A stretch of 64,000 nt of DNA from Myxococcales bacterium (lineage in GTDB: Bacteria; Myxococcota_A; Bradymonadia; UBA7976; UBA1532): positions 69,480-133,479 of the forward strand of contig PCCS01000001.1 in NCBI GenBank assembly GCA_002731825.1, written 5' to 3'. Shown here piece by piece: positions 19,701 through 29,251 of this stretch. The notes under the pieces are model-generated. The model did not search any database and was not told the origin of the DNA. It saw only the letters and a list, made by a program, of their open reading frames with translations. The stretch's first letter is position 1, and each line of letters begins with the position of its first letter. The position numbers and the translations under genes are program-made.

Positions 19701-21958
19701 GCATCCGACGGGTCAAGACTCTCGACGCCGAAGCGGGCAACACTGGCTTCCAGAATCGCTTTCCGCTCATTGGACAGACCACTTTGACCACGTTCTTCGA
19801 GGGTCGCCATCCAAACATCGGGTGACACTGCGTCAGTCGCACCGCTGCCACCATCTTTTTGTCGGGTTGGTCTTCGCTCAAACAGCTCGGCGACATCGGC
19901 AAAAGACTGTAAAATGCCCTCTGCGACGTCAGCTTTCAGCGATTTCATGTCGGTTGCGAGTTCCTGAGACTCGAAGTCCCAGCCGACCACGGCCGATGTC
20001 ACCCGTGGTCCGGCCTGGGCTCGTGTTTCGGCATCCGATTCCCATGGCAATGTCGCCGACTGCCCACTGGTATCCTTTTCCTCACCGTCTTCCGATTCGA
20101 TCATGATGAGCGCTTGGCCACTTTTGACCTGTCCGCCACTCTGGACGACGATTTCACTCACGACACCTGTCAGCGGCGCATCGACTCGGACTTCCATTTT
20201 CATTGATTCTAATATGATGACCACATCACCTGCGGTGACCGTGTCGCCCACATTGACCGGCACCTTGAGGACGAGTGCAGCCGATGGGGCCGCAACCAGA
20301 CCCCCAGATGACTCGGCGACACGATGGGGCACACCATCTACAGCATAGTTTACATCACCGGGCGCTCTCTCGACTCGATATCGCCTGCCCTCCACTGTAA
20401 TCCAGCTCTGGTATGGACCATCGGCGACATAGGAGACATTTAATCGACCGCCAGACCCATGTAATCGAAAGTCCTCTGCGCCAAGGCGATAGACATGGAA
20501 CGTCTCGCCGGCTTCAACGCGATGACGTTCGACACCCTGCGCTCGGTCACCCTTCGCTAAAAAACGATCGATTGCAGCTGCCATCATCGCGATACCTGCA
20601 CCAACGGGTGGGTCGACGCGCAGACGGTCTACAAGTCCAATATCGACATCGCCATTACGGAAATCTTCCCGTGACAGCAAAGCTCTAAGAAAAGACAGGT
20701 TGCTGGTTCCGCCCTCAACCACGATGCGCGTCTGTTCCAGCGCCCTCGACAAACGAGCGATTGCAACCTTACGATTTGGGCCCCAAGCGATGACTTTAGC
20801 GATCAATGGATCAAAGTCGGCGGAGATACTATCGCCTTCGTTAAATCCCGTGTCGACGCGTAGTCCTGGACCAGATGCGAGTACAAATCGAACCAAACGG
20901 CCGGGCGCTGGCATAAAGTTGTTATACGCGTCTTCTGCACACACTCGAGCTTCGACCGCCCACCCGCGTTGATTCATCTGAATGTCATCGAGAGAGCCGC
21001 CCCGTGCGAGTTCAATTTGAGCTCGAACTAAGTCGACGCCAAAGACTTCTTCTGTCACAGGATGCTCAACCTGAAGGCGTGTGTTGACCTCTAGGAAATA
21101 AGGCTCATCTGCATCTAGGTCATACAAAAATTCGACGGTGCCAGCGCTTCGATAATTGACGGCAGAACAAAGGCGTTCAGCCGCCTCCGTGCACGCATTA
21201 TAAACAGCGTCAGGTAATCCGGGGGCAGGGCACTCCTCGATGACCTTTTGGCGGCGTCGTTGCAAAGAACAATCACGAACGCCCAGAATCTTAACGCGCC
21301 CCTCACCATCACCCAGAACTTGCACTTCGATGTGTCGCGCGCGCCGGACAAACTTCTCCATGAAAACGCCAGCACTTTTAAACGAGCGCTCAGCTTCATC
21401 ACGCGCTGAGACAAATTGTTCGACCAGTTCACTGGCCTCATTAACCAGACGAATCCCCCGCCCACCGCCTCCACCGGCGGCCTTCAGCAAAAGTGGGAAA
21501 CCGATCTCAGTCGCGGCGTCAGTCGCCTTCGCTGGATCGGTGACAATGGCCCAGGGGGCCACAGGCACTCGGTGTTCCTCAGCTAATTTTTTTGCTTGTA
21601 TCTTATCGCCCAGGTCATTCATAACCTGCGGACGAGGGGCCAGTAGGGTCATTCCAGCGGCTTCCAGGGCAGCGCAAAATTCACCGTCCTCTGAGGCGAA
21701 GCCCCAGCCGAGCCATGCTGCGTCACACTCTGTCTTTTTCAGGCCGTCTATCACGGCATCGGAGTCTAGATACGCGCTTCGTCCCTCACCGATTCGGACC
21801 GCATGATCCGCGGACCGAACATAGACTGAGTTTAGATCTGCATCTGTGTAGAGCGCCACCGACTCCGGCGCATTCTCTTCTTCTCGTCTCAGCGCATCAA
21901 GCGCGTTGAGAAAACGAATGGCTGGTTCACCCCGATTAACAATTCCAATGCGTTTCAT
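16757..21958 (-). CDS. single-chain biotin-dependent acyl-CoA carboxylase (BC-BCCP-CT in one 1733-aa polypeptide)
   Basis: BC: 'MKRIGIVNRGEPAIRFL', 'FPLLLKAAGGGGGRGIRLV', 'EVNTRLQVEHPVTEEVFGVDLV'; biotinyl site 'ILESMKMEVRVDAP' at about nt 20197-20213; CT: 'GGEINILVPGICVGAQAYWNAEATMMM', 'RPLVVLANLSGFDGS', 'FVILSRYHGGAYVVFSKALN', 'GSYASVIGGAPAAAVVF'. Confidence 0.93.
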   Translation of the reverse strand: MKRIGIVNRGEPAIRFLNALDALRREEENAPESVALYTDADLNSVYVRSADHAVRIGEGRSAYLDSDAVIDGLKKTECDAAWLGWGFASEDGEFCAALEAAGMTLLAPRPQVMNDLGDKIQAKKLAEEHRVPVAPWAIVTDPAKATDAATEIGFPLLLKAAGGGGGRGIRLVNEASELVEQFVSARDEAERSFKSAGVFMEKFVRRARHIEVQVLGDGEGRVKILGVRDCSLQRRRQKVIEECPAPGLPDAVYNACTEAAERLCSAVNYRSAGTVEFLYDLDADEPYFLEVNTRLQVEHPVTEEVFGVDLVRAQIELARGGSLDDIQMNQRGWAVEARVCAEDAYNNFMPAPGRLVRFVLASGPGLRVDTGFNEGDSISADFDPLIAKVIAWGPNRKVAIARLSRALEQTRIVVEGGTSNLSFLRALLSREDFRNGDVDIGLVDRLRVDPPVGAGIAMMAAAIDRFLAKGDRAQGVERHRVEAGETFHVYRLGAEDFRLHGSGGRLNVSYVADGPYQSWITVEGRRYRVERAPGDVNYAVDGVPHRVAESSGGLVAAPSAALVLKVPVNVGDTVTAGDVVIILESMKMEVRVDAPLTGVVSEIVVQSGGQVKSGQALIMIESEDGEEKDTSGQSATLPWESDAETRAQAGPRVTSAVVGWDFESQELATDMKSLKADVAEGILQSFADVAELFERRPTRQKDGGSGATDAVSPDVWMATLEERGQSGLSNERKAILEASVARFGVESLDPSDARDDAIMRLKRAGEALPETIPAAVMALRQLEEAPIQLLDRLTDLDPSRFGPVIEAADRARYVLFERLAHIRLLARAEHRARALLSWLRDGEADWNEVLQAPESLVPGFAPEAAKGCAIAAEAVARRLEWQDESTQVLRFELGDRPAFRIINGEKVVVCVTAQPTETKALLDAARAEPSMDRLDVVLAPDADDDPHLILDGLVKDIERGTNGLSSWHELCLVAVCGNRTAVRRFYADGSERTDRRDVTPSTARRLDLDRLSRFDFQRMPSDEDVVLFLAKAWENSRDIRFLAYGEVRSLERAPGTPLHLPHVERVFHAAVRSIEAARDLHDPRRRNQWNRITLSLVPIVPLALDVMRNYIERLIPAALAIGLEKVVVRARFKDDAHENGITPLMDLSINRRPGGEHIDFRINPASHRPLMPLTEYESRIVAARRRGLTHPYEVVDLLESSPDFPSGKFEEYDLDEGGRLRRVADRPRGGNESGVVFGVIRSRSHALNTSLTRVLLLSDPTRRMGALAEPECRRIVSAIELAERLNVPIEWVAVSAGARIDWDSGTENLDWTAQVLAKIIHFTQKGGEINILVPGICVGAQAYWNAEATMMMHNRGLLIMTDQGTMVLTGKRALDFSGCVSAEDDLALGGYTAIMGPNGQAQAHAADLGGAYDLLYRYYQQTYVPPGQNRPPRIKTADPDERDFSQTKYPSDLGHGFEYIGEIFSKEHNPGRKRPFAIRPVMAALTDQDTSPVERWSAMHGAETCVVWEARIGGYSAMVLGVENQPFERLGQRVAGGPDTLAGGTLYPQASRKIARAINAASGFRPLVVLANLSGFDGSPESLRHWQLEYGAEIGRAITNFDGPVMFVILSRYHGGAYVVFSKALNAKLKSVALEGSYASVIGGAPAAAVVFAGDVRKRALELGGDDDAKNQATSELAARFDSIHSVQRAKEVGSIDDIIKPSQLRQYIIKVLADDANEMGIAQPVTHPPSAV

Positions 21959-22266
21959 TTAAACCCCCTTGGCCCTGTATCATCCCGCCGCACCTATTAG
22001 CATCGAGTCGACCTGTTTTTCTATGCTTGTCGTACGATGGCTAAAGTTATCTCTATGTCTGACAGATTTTTTTAAGAATTTTAATCTATTTTAGAAAGGT
22101 GTCGGTTCCTCGCTGATGTCTCGTCTAGCCAGCGGTCATCCGTCCATGAGATGGAGGAATCGATCGGACTGTCCTGTGGTGGTTCTACTCCGCAATGGTC
22201 TGGTACATTGTTTCGGCTACATAAGGGCGTGGTCATATGGATTGATCTCATGCCTTTGGAGGACTG

Positions 22267-23664
22267 ATGTTTAAGACCCGCTGGAATCGATGCACCGCTT
22301 GCATTTTTGTATTGGGGTCTTTGGTTGGGTGTGCTGGCGCTGAGATAGACTCTCCCGAGACAGAGCCGCCTATTTCGAGAGATGCAGGCATGAGGCTGAT
22401 CTTAGACGCTCAGTTGCCGGCGTCTGATGCCAACCCCGCATCGCCAAATCTAGACTCAGGCTTGATGGATTCTGACCCCATCGATGTGGCTATTGAGATG
22501 GGTGATCTACAATGCCGTGAGTTGTCAGAGTGCCTCGCCGATTGTAGTGACCCTGATTGTTCGCTCGCCTGTCGTATGGCCGCACCTGATATGTCGACGG
22601 CTCTCTATGATGCTATCTTCGTCTGTGCATCGGCGAACGACTGTGCACGGCCAGGGGGTAATTATGACCAAATGTGTATGACTCTGAATTGTGCGGCGGA
22701 GCAGAGAGCGTGTCTTGGACCGCCCCCTCCGGGGCCACCACCGCCCATGGGTGATTTGACGTGTCAGCAACTTGATGACTGCTTGTCTGAGTGTGTGCCC
22801 GGCGACCTCGACTGCCGTGACACCTGTGTTTCATCATCGAGTCAGCAGGGATACGATCAACTATTGATAGTGCAGATGTGTGTCGAGACCGCCGAGTGTG
22901 AGCCCACCGACTTTGCCTGCATTTTGAGAGCCTGCGAGGGCAGTTTAGCCACATGCTATGGGTCTGTTATCAGACCTCTTGGCGATGCGACTTGTGACGA
23001 TTTGAATCGCTGTTTAGGTGAGTGCTCTGAGGGCGAGACCGATTGTTTCGATGGCTGCTATCGGAGCGCCAGTGAAGCTGGGTATAATCAATTTCGGGCC
23101 GTTGTAGCCTGCGTTGGAGGCACCCAATGTGGCGACGATGACGGTGATTGCCAGAGGATGGCTTGTCCTGCAGAATTTGAGGTTTGTTTTGGTCCAGCCG
23201 CCCCACCCCCGATGGGGATGATGACATGTGATGAATTGAATGCATGTCTTGGTAACTGCGCAGAGGCCGATCAGCTGTGCATCAATAATTGTATCGGTCG
23301 GTCCTCTCAAATGGGGTACGACGCATTCTTAGCGGCCGTTGATTGTATCGCAGAATCAAACTGCCCAGAGGACGATGCCGCCTGCCGGCAAGCGGCGTGT
23401 CAGATGCAAATCGAGGCGTGTCTGGGTCCACCGGCTATGCCCACGGGCAATTCAACATGCGCGCAGCTCAATGAGTGTTTGGCGACCTGTATGGAGGATG
23501 ACCGAGATTGCGTTGACAGCTGCATACGTGCCTCGAGTCCGGTTGGCTTCCGGCTGCTTCAAGACGCGATTCAATGTGTTGAGGATGCGGGCTGTATGCC
23601 CGCTGACCTTGAATGTCAGCAGTCCAATTGCGCGGCCGAAATTCAGGCTTGTTTTAGTCCCTAG
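22267..23664 (+). CDS. cysteine-rich repeat lipoprotein (five 10-Cys repeats)
   Basis: Lipobox 'LGSLVGCAG', Asp-rich linker, five about 70-aa repeats with near-invariant cysteine spacing. Confidence 0.85.
   Translation: MFKTRWNRCTACIFVLGSLVGCAGAEIDSPETEPPISRDAGMRLILDAQLPASDANPASPNLDSGLMDSDPIDVAIEMGDLQCRELSECLADCSDPDCSLACRMAAPDMSTALYDAIFVCASANDCARPGGNYDQMCMTLNCAAEQRACLGPPPPGPPPPMGDLTCQQLDDCLSECVPGDLDCRDTCVSSSSQQGYDQLLIVQMCVETAECEPTDFACILRACEGSLATCYGSVIRPLGDATCDDLNRCLGECSEGETDCFDGCYRSASEAGYNQFRAVVACVGGTQCGDDDGDCQRMACPAEFEVCFGPAAPPPMGMMTCDELNACLGNCAEADQLCINNCIGRSSQMGYDAFLAAVDCIAESNCPEDDAACRQAACQMQIEACLGPPAMPTGNSTCAQLNECLATCMEDDRDCVDSCIRASSPVGFRLLQDAIQCVEDAGCMPADLECQQSNCAAEIQACFSP
22513..23652 (+). 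repeat. five tandem 10-Cys protein repeats (R1 22513-22713, R2 22762-22956, R3 22993-23187, R4 23227-23421, R5 23458-23652)
   Basis: R2-R5 all fit C-x5-C-x3-C-x6-C-x3-C-x17-C-x5-C-x6-C-x4-C-x6-C exactly. Confidence 0.93.
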
Positions 23665-23669
23665 CGGCG

Positions 23670-24440
23670 TTACCAGCGGCCGAGGTAGCGGTCCGCTTTT
23701 GACATCCGTTGCCACGGTGCCCGCACGTCAAAAGGCATGGGAGGCAAGACGCGTGATTGGAGCCGAGGCATCAACTGCGCGCGTTCGGGCAAGATGTGCT
23801 TTGAGCAAATGAGCGTCCGGTTTGATTTGACGACGCCGGGTATGACGACCGCATCGGTTGAATAATCGACCCATAGAGCAAACATGGTGTCTACAAAGCG
23901 GCGTCCCGGCAAAAGATTGACCACAATCAATCCGTTTTCAGCCAAAAGCGTCATGATATTTTTAACGTAGGCTCGGCTACTGCATGCGTCCGGAATCCCG
24001 ATAGCGTCATAACAATCGACGAAGATCAGATCATAGCGGCCTTGAGACGGCGCGCCGACAAATGTTGATGCGCATGAAATCTTTACATCGAGATTGCGTA
24101 GACGGTTTAAACCAAAATACGTGGAGGCCGCTCTATAGACCGTCTCATTTAATTCAACGGCTGTAATCTCGATCTGCGGATACAGGTTGCTTAGGAGTTG
24201 TGGAATCGCGCCAACGCCAAGACCAAGGCAGAGCGCCCGACTCGGGTTTGGCAAAGCCAATGTCGCTGCCAGATGGCTATGGAGATATTCGGAGCGAAAA
24301 TCGAGCCGCCGATACCGATGCTGATAGCCCTGGATCAATTCTTGGTTATCGGCCATGCGCAGGCAGCGGTAGGGGCCGCGGTCGAAGACGACCACGGACT
24401 CTCCGGCACCTTCTATGGTTGTGACATAGCGATCAGACAC
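23670..24440 (-). CDS. spermidine synthase-like SAM-dependent methyltransferase fold protein
   Basis: 'ALCLGLGVGAIPQLLSNLYPQIEITAVELNETVYRAASTYFGL', 'YDLIFVDCYDAIGIP'. Confidence 0.8.
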   Translation of the reverse strand: MSDRYVTTIEGAGESVVVFDRGPYRCLRMADNQELIQGYQHRYRRLDFRSEYLHSHLAATLALPNPSRALCLGLGVGAIPQLLSNLYPQIEITAVELNETVYRAASTYFGLNRLRNLDVKISCASTFVGAPSQGRYDLIFVDCYDAIGIPDACSSRAYVKNIMTLLAENGLIVVNLLPGRRFVDTMFALWVDYSTDAVVIPGVVKSNRTLICSKHILPERAQLMPRLQSRVLPPMPFDVRAPWQRMSKADRYLGRW

Positions 24441-24555
24441 GAGACATCCGCTAACTGGTTCCTGGGTTATGCCCGTATAGCACTATCGTGTGTCCGATTG
24501 TATCCATCGTGCTGAGCTTGCATAGACACCGTGTCTGACTGTATCGTGCGCTCTG

Positions 24556-25611
24556 TTGTTGATGACTGGTGAGAGTGTATTCATGCGTACCCAAATTCTA
24601 CTGGTTGGCTTTCTTGTTTCGGCTATCGGTTGTCAGTCCGATAGCGACAACGGGGATGTCATTATACCCAGTGTCGAGCGAGACATGATGAGAATAGATG
24701 AGCCTCGAATTGCGGACGTCTCGATTCCCGATATGGCCTCCGTCAGTGATGGGGCGACCAGCGATTCATCTGGCATCGATCCCATGGGTGATGGGTCCGT
24801 CGTCGATGCAGGTCTGCCCGATACATCGATGGCCGTTGATGCCGGGTTTGTGGATGCAGATGCACCGGGCATGGGTAACGCGCCCGTGCCGCCTAATTGT
24901 GTGGATAACGGTCAAAATTGTGGTGAGGTGTGTCGTTGGGTATCCGAGTGCGCGTTTGCGGGAGGCTGTGTCACGGAAGACGCCAACCGTCCGGCCCTGA
25001 TCACGTCTTGTCTGAGAACATGTAATGAAACGCCACCGTACGCCGACATCATGTGCGGTTTTAACAGCTGTGTACCGACCCTCGACCTTGCCAATAATGA
25101 TGGCAGCTTCGCGGCACTCTGCCGCGGGGAGCTACCGCCTGAAATGAACGACCAAGGTGTGGCAGAATGCATCGCGCTCAATCAGTGTCTCGGCGATTGC
25201 ATGGGCGACCAAGTGTGTTTGGATGCCTGTTCTGCTAATGCCACACCGGAGGCCAATGAACGCTTTCAGGCCATCATCACCTGCCTTCAGCAAAATCAAT
25301 GTTTCACACCGGCAGGAGAGCTTGACCAAGCGTGTTTAGACCAAAACTGCGAAGTTGAGTCTGAGCGGTGTCTTGGACCGCAAGTCCGGCCCATTGGGCA
25401 GGGGACATGTAATGGACTTCTCACATGTTTAAATGAGTGTGTAGACGGTGATAGAGCGTGCATTAATGTCTGTGTTCAATTGAGTAGCCCTGCGGCATTC
25501 GCCCTGTACCGGGCTGCTGTCGATTGTGTCCAAGACAATTGTATAGGGAACGATCCGCAATGCCAGCAGCAAAATTGCGGAGCGGAAATCAACGCATGCG
25601 TGGCCAATTAG
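24556..25611 (+). CDS. cysteine-rich repeat lipoprotein, paralogue of 22267-23664
   Basis: Lipobox 'FLVSAIGCQSDSD', Asp-rich linker, one divergent Cys-rich segment plus two canonical 10-Cys repeats. Confidence 0.85.
   Translation: MLMTGESVFMRTQILLVGFLVSAIGCQSDSDNGDVIIPSVERDMMRIDEPRIADVSIPDMASVSDGATSDSSGIDPMGDGSVVDAGLPDTSMAVDAGFVDADAPGMGNAPVPPNCVDNGQNCGEVCRWVSECAFAGGCVTEDANRPALITSCLRTCNETPPYADIMCGFNSCVPTLDLANNDGSFAALCRGELPPEMNDQGVAECIALNQCLGDCMGDQVCLDACSANATPEANERFQAIITCLQQNQCFTPAGELDQACLDQNCEVESERCLGPQVRPIGQGTCNGLLTCLNECVDGDRACINVCVQLSSPAAFALYRAAVDCVQDNCIGNDPQCQQQNCGAEINACVAN
25168..25599 (+). repeat. two 10-Cys repeats (25168-25371 and 25408-25599)
   Basis: Same C-x5-C-x3-C...x17...x4-C-x6-C framework as 22513-23652. 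Confidence 0.88.
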
Positions 25612-25748
25612 GCCATTTGCTATCACTTCGTATCGGCTTTGGTTATTCCGGTTGTCGAACCTATCGGCCTTGGGATTGAGCTGGTGGGTCGGCGTTCATG
25701 AGATCCACCAGCAACCCCCTCTATGCCGGCTTTTACGACTGGATGCCG

Positions 25749-28232
25749 CTATAAGGTTTCCAAAAACTCGATGAGGGGTGCACGCTCTGCCTCTGAGAGG
25801 TCGCGATATCGATCGACGGCCCCTTGAGCTTCGCCCGCATGGTCTATGATGGCTTGATGGATTGTTGTTGCTGACCCGTCATGCATATACGGTGCAGTAT
25901 CAGATAGACCCCAGAGGGGCGGTGTTCTGTATTCACCCGCCATCGCTTCACCGTCGGGCACAGCCTGTCTCGAATCACCCAGTACGTCATGGAGTAAGAG
26001 GTCGGTGTATGCTGGTACAGAGCCCTCCATGCCGACTAAAGTGGGGATATGGCATTGACCACAGCCGATGAATTCAAAGAGGCGCCGCCCACTCGGGACG
26101 TCTTTCTTTGGCTTATGGGGTGCCAATTGACCGATGTAGAAAACCAGGTTGTCCAGCGTCACGGCCCCTATCTCTGGGTCTGGAACAGAATCGGTGTCTG
26201 TAGTGCTTCCGAAAGTATATTCCGGGGTGATGTCACGCCCATCGTCGTCCAGTAAGACTAAGCTTGGTACAGTCAATCCAAGCTCGACACTGACCGCGTC
26301 TCGAACGAATTCGATTAGGGATGGTATTTGCGCTTTCCAGCCGAACCGCCCAAGACGCCCATCTACGAAGATGTGTCCGCGGCCACTGATCCCATCTCCG
26401 TCGGTATCCATTGGGTCGGCATTGGCGAGAATGGCTTCGGGTGAAACACGTTCAAGTATGCCGGCCCCGAGAACTGTCGGGGTCTGGCGAGACTCCGTAA
26501 ACATCTCCGGCGCGGCTTCTGGACGGCTATGACCGGGCGTCGCAAGTTTAGCGAGCACGGTCCCTCCAGCCGGGGCGATGAAGCGTCCGTTTTCATCATA
26601 TGTACCAAATCGGGTTCCATTGACACCCAAGGGGCCCGCACCGCCAACCACCGGTTCAAAGTGACACCCGCGACAGCTGTCACCGCTGAAGTAAGGGCCA
26701 AGACCCTCGCTTAAGTAAACGTCCCGATCGAAGAGACTGCGGCCGGCTAAAAATTGGCCTTTTTCGGCATCTGCTAAGGGGTAGAGTGGGCCGCCTAGCT
26801 CGCCGACATCAGCGATCGGCGTATTGGGTGGAATCAGTCCGTCGGTTTTTTGTGATGCGCCACCCAGACTCTCAAGGAAGGCGATCACCGACTGCTGTCT
26901 CAACGGGGTCAAAGCCAGGTATTGGTCTCGACTGCGTTCGGCTTCACCACCGTGCAGCGAAATGGCTTCGTCCAATGTATCGGCTCGACCATCATGTAGA
27001 TAGGGTCCGACGGATGTAATGCCCCAGAGTGGCGCAGTTCGAAATTCTGAACCCGTGGCTATCCCCATGGAAATTCCATCGGCGAGCGCTGGACCCATAT
27101 CGTGAAGTAAAAGATCCGAGTAGGGGAAGATCATACCGCGCGGACCGGCTAAGCCAGACACATGGCAGTCTGCACAACCGATGTTTTCGAATTCTTTGAG
27201 GCCAGCTCGTGTGAGTTCAGTTGGTTCATCTGGTGGGGGGACAGCTAAGAGCATGGCCCAACTCACGAGGGCAAAGAGGGTATCTTCGTCCATTTCGGGG
27301 TCTGGGATATCATCGTCATCGGTCAACGGTTCTGAGGGCGCAGCAGCTTGATGGAAGCGTTTGACTTCCAGGGGACTATTGATGGTGGTGACTCGGCTAT
27401 CGGCCTCATCGAGAACGGATGGAACCGGAAGGTTTGCCTTTGCGTCGGCGCTCAATGGGTCCGTCGTAATGCCAATGTGATTGAAGATGGGGCCTCGAAT
27501 AAAGCCTTCCACACTGACGGTCTGTGATTTCGTGCCAAAACGTCCGACGAAGCCGCGGTCATAATTTGGTCGGCCACTAATCCCATCACCGTCCGCATCG
27601 TCGGGGTCGGCATTTTGTAGAATGCTCTCTTCAGGGATTTCGGCCAGTAAACCGATTCCGAAGAACGGGATCGGATTACGAATTGCGGCTGTATTTGCTG
27701 TCGAGTCAGGGGTCGGTCTCTTGGTCTCGATTGGCCACCGATACGAACTGAGTATGCCGCTTCGATCTCCCGATGGAATAAAACTCCCATCAGATGTCGT
27801 CTGACCTTGAATGATAAAGTCTCGATAGTGCCCTGCCGAACCTCCAAAAACTGGTTTCTCATGGCAGGCCCCACAGAAGGTGACGTTAAAAATCGGCCCG
27901 AGTCCCTCGTCAGGCGTAAACCGCTGTTGGACAATCTCCTCGCCGCGCCTGAACACGGCTCGCTGGGTCTCCGTTGCATCTGGCAAAATGGCCCCCTGAG
28001 GCGCATAAATTCCAACGGCCGGCGGTACCCCGACCTCGCTCGACGGGTCACCGCATCCGATGGCCATTAAAATGACCAACCAATAGCTGTTGCACTGAAG
28101 ATGCCTCAAGAATCGACCTTTCCCCGCCAATAGGCCAGCAGCTAATCTAAGCGATTCGCGCTGTCGAAGTCTACATAAGTTTGCCCATTGAAAGAGTCGG
28201 TTTGTTCTCTTGTCCGCCAATGGTCTTTGCAT
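25749..28232 (-). CDS. tandem-duplicated di-haem oxidoreductase (DHOR/thiol-oxidoreductase-like), putative lipoprotein; start codon uncertain
   Basis: Two homologous halves, each with two CxxCH motifs: 'CGACH', 'CADCH' and 'CRGCH', 'CGQCH'; 'TAPLWGITSVGPYLHDGRADTLDEAI' and 'TPPLWGLSDTAPYMHDGSATTIHQAI'; 'LMAIGCGD' lipobox. Confidence 0.88.
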   Translation of the reverse strand: MQRPLADKRTNRLFQWANLCRLRQRESLRLAAGLLAGKGRFLRHLQCNSYWLVILMAIGCGDPSSEVGVPPAVGIYAPQGAILPDATETQRAVFRRGEEIVQQRFTPDEGLGPIFNVTFCGACHEKPVFGGSAGHYRDFIIQGQTTSDGSFIPSGDRSGILSSYRWPIETKRPTPDSTANTAAIRNPIPFFGIGLLAEIPEESILQNADPDDADGDGISGRPNYDRGFVGRFGTKSQTVSVEGFIRGPIFNHIGITTDPLSADAKANLPVPSVLDEADSRVTTINSPLEVKRFHQAAAPSEPLTDDDDIPDPEMDEDTLFALVSWAMLLAVPPPDEPTELTRAGLKEFENIGCADCHVSGLAGPRGMIFPYSDLLLHDMGPALADGISMGIATGSEFRTAPLWGITSVGPYLHDGRADTLDEAISLHGGEAERSRDQYLALTPLRQQSVIAFLESLGGASQKTDGLIPPNTPIADVGELGGPLYPLADAEKGQFLAGRSLFDRDVYLSEGLGPYFSGDSCRGCHFEPVVGGAGPLGVNGTRFGTYDENGRFIAPAGGTVLAKLATPGHSRPEAAPEMFTESRQTPTVLGAGILERVSPEAILANADPMDTDGDGISGRGHIFVDGRLGRFGWKAQIPSLIEFVRDAVSVELGLTVPSLVLLDDDGRDITPEYTFGSTTDTDSVPDPEIGAVTLDNLVFYIGQLAPHKPKKDVPSGRRLFEFIGCGQCHIPTLVGMEGSVPAYTDLLLHDVLGDSRQAVPDGEAMAGEYRTPPLWGLSDTAPYMHDGSATTIHQAIIDHAGEAQGAVDRYRDLSEAERAPLIEFLETL

Positions 28233-28261
28233 ACAGCACTAGACGGCTGTTGGCACTCTTC

Positions 28262-29251
28262 TTACTCGGCGTGCCTCATTTCAATCGCGCTGCCTTGCCA
28301 GGGTGGGTTTCTATCGAGGGTGCCTCCGACCGCGATCCGGTAGCCACTATCATGTCCCCATACACCATGAAGTAAGCTGGTCTGGGGATTATCTTGTCGT
28401 TCGTACGATAGGTCGTCCAGGTCGACTGAGAGAATACGACCTCGTTCACCCACGACGGTGGCGTGTCCATCGGCTGAAACCCAAACGCCATTGAGACCCG
28501 GTTCCGTCTCTAGGACTTTTGGTGTCCATTGTTCGCCGTTGTAACTAAGGATAATTCCATTGGCTCGGCCTCCGACGGCCAAGATTTGATCAGGCCGATG
28601 TCCCCACAAACTGATAATGTCTCTGGCTGTGCCGGAATTTTGCTGGCGCCATGATCGGCCATCGAAGTGTAGAATCGTACCCTTGGCACCTACGGCGTAG
28701 ACATTATCGGCGCTCGTACCCCATACCTTGAAGAGCGCTCGAAAAACTCGATCCGTTTCCGGCAGGTCGATCCGTTGCCATTGCCCGTCCACACGCTCTA
28801 ACAAGATGGGATCGGGTTCGCCTGTGTCGATGGGGTTTCCGCCAACGGCGAATACCCGATTCGAGTCTGCTGCCCAAACGCCCCACAGTGGGGCCGACAC
28901 ACCTGATTGTTCCACCACCCATTCGTTGGTATTTGGCGCTTTATGAAGAATGCGACCGGTGTTACCCACAATCCATTGGTGGCCATCAGCACCGTGGGTC
29001 CAATTAAGGAGTGATCCATCGGGGATGGTTGCAAGGGTCCACTGACCATCACGTTTATGCCAGAGAACACCGCTGTCCGGTTGCCCGCCGACAACCCATA
29101 CCTCGTCGTCGGCCCCCCAGGCACATAGGTAGGCGCCGAGTGTCGGCTCATCAAATGCTATTTGCCAGTTTGATTGCCCATTCGAATCAGAACCTGGGCT
29201 ACAATTGAGAATGCCCACGAGGCACCCGATGAGGAGAGGGAATCGAGGCAT
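28262..29251 (-). CDS. beta-propeller-like lipoprotein (VWG..VYAVG repeat)
   Basis: Lipobox 'LVGILNCSPG'; repeated 'VWGTSADNVYAVGAKGTILHFDG' / 'LWGHRPDQILAVGG' units. Confidence 0.8.
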   Translation of the reverse strand: MPRFPLLIGCLVGILNCSPGSDSNGQSNWQIAFDEPTLGAYLCAWGADDEVWVVGGQPDSGVLWHKRDGQWTLATIPDGSLLNWTHGADGHQWIVGNTGRILHKAPNTNEWVVEQSGVSAPLWGVWAADSNRVFAVGGNPIDTGEPDPILLERVDGQWQRIDLPETDRVFRALFKVWGTSADNVYAVGAKGTILHFDGRSWRQQNSGTARDIISLWGHRPDQILAVGGRANGIILSYNGEQWTPKVLETEPGLNGVWVSADGHATVVGERGRILSVDLDDLSYERQDNPQTSLLHGVWGHDSGYRIAVGGTLDRNPPWQGSAIEMRHAE

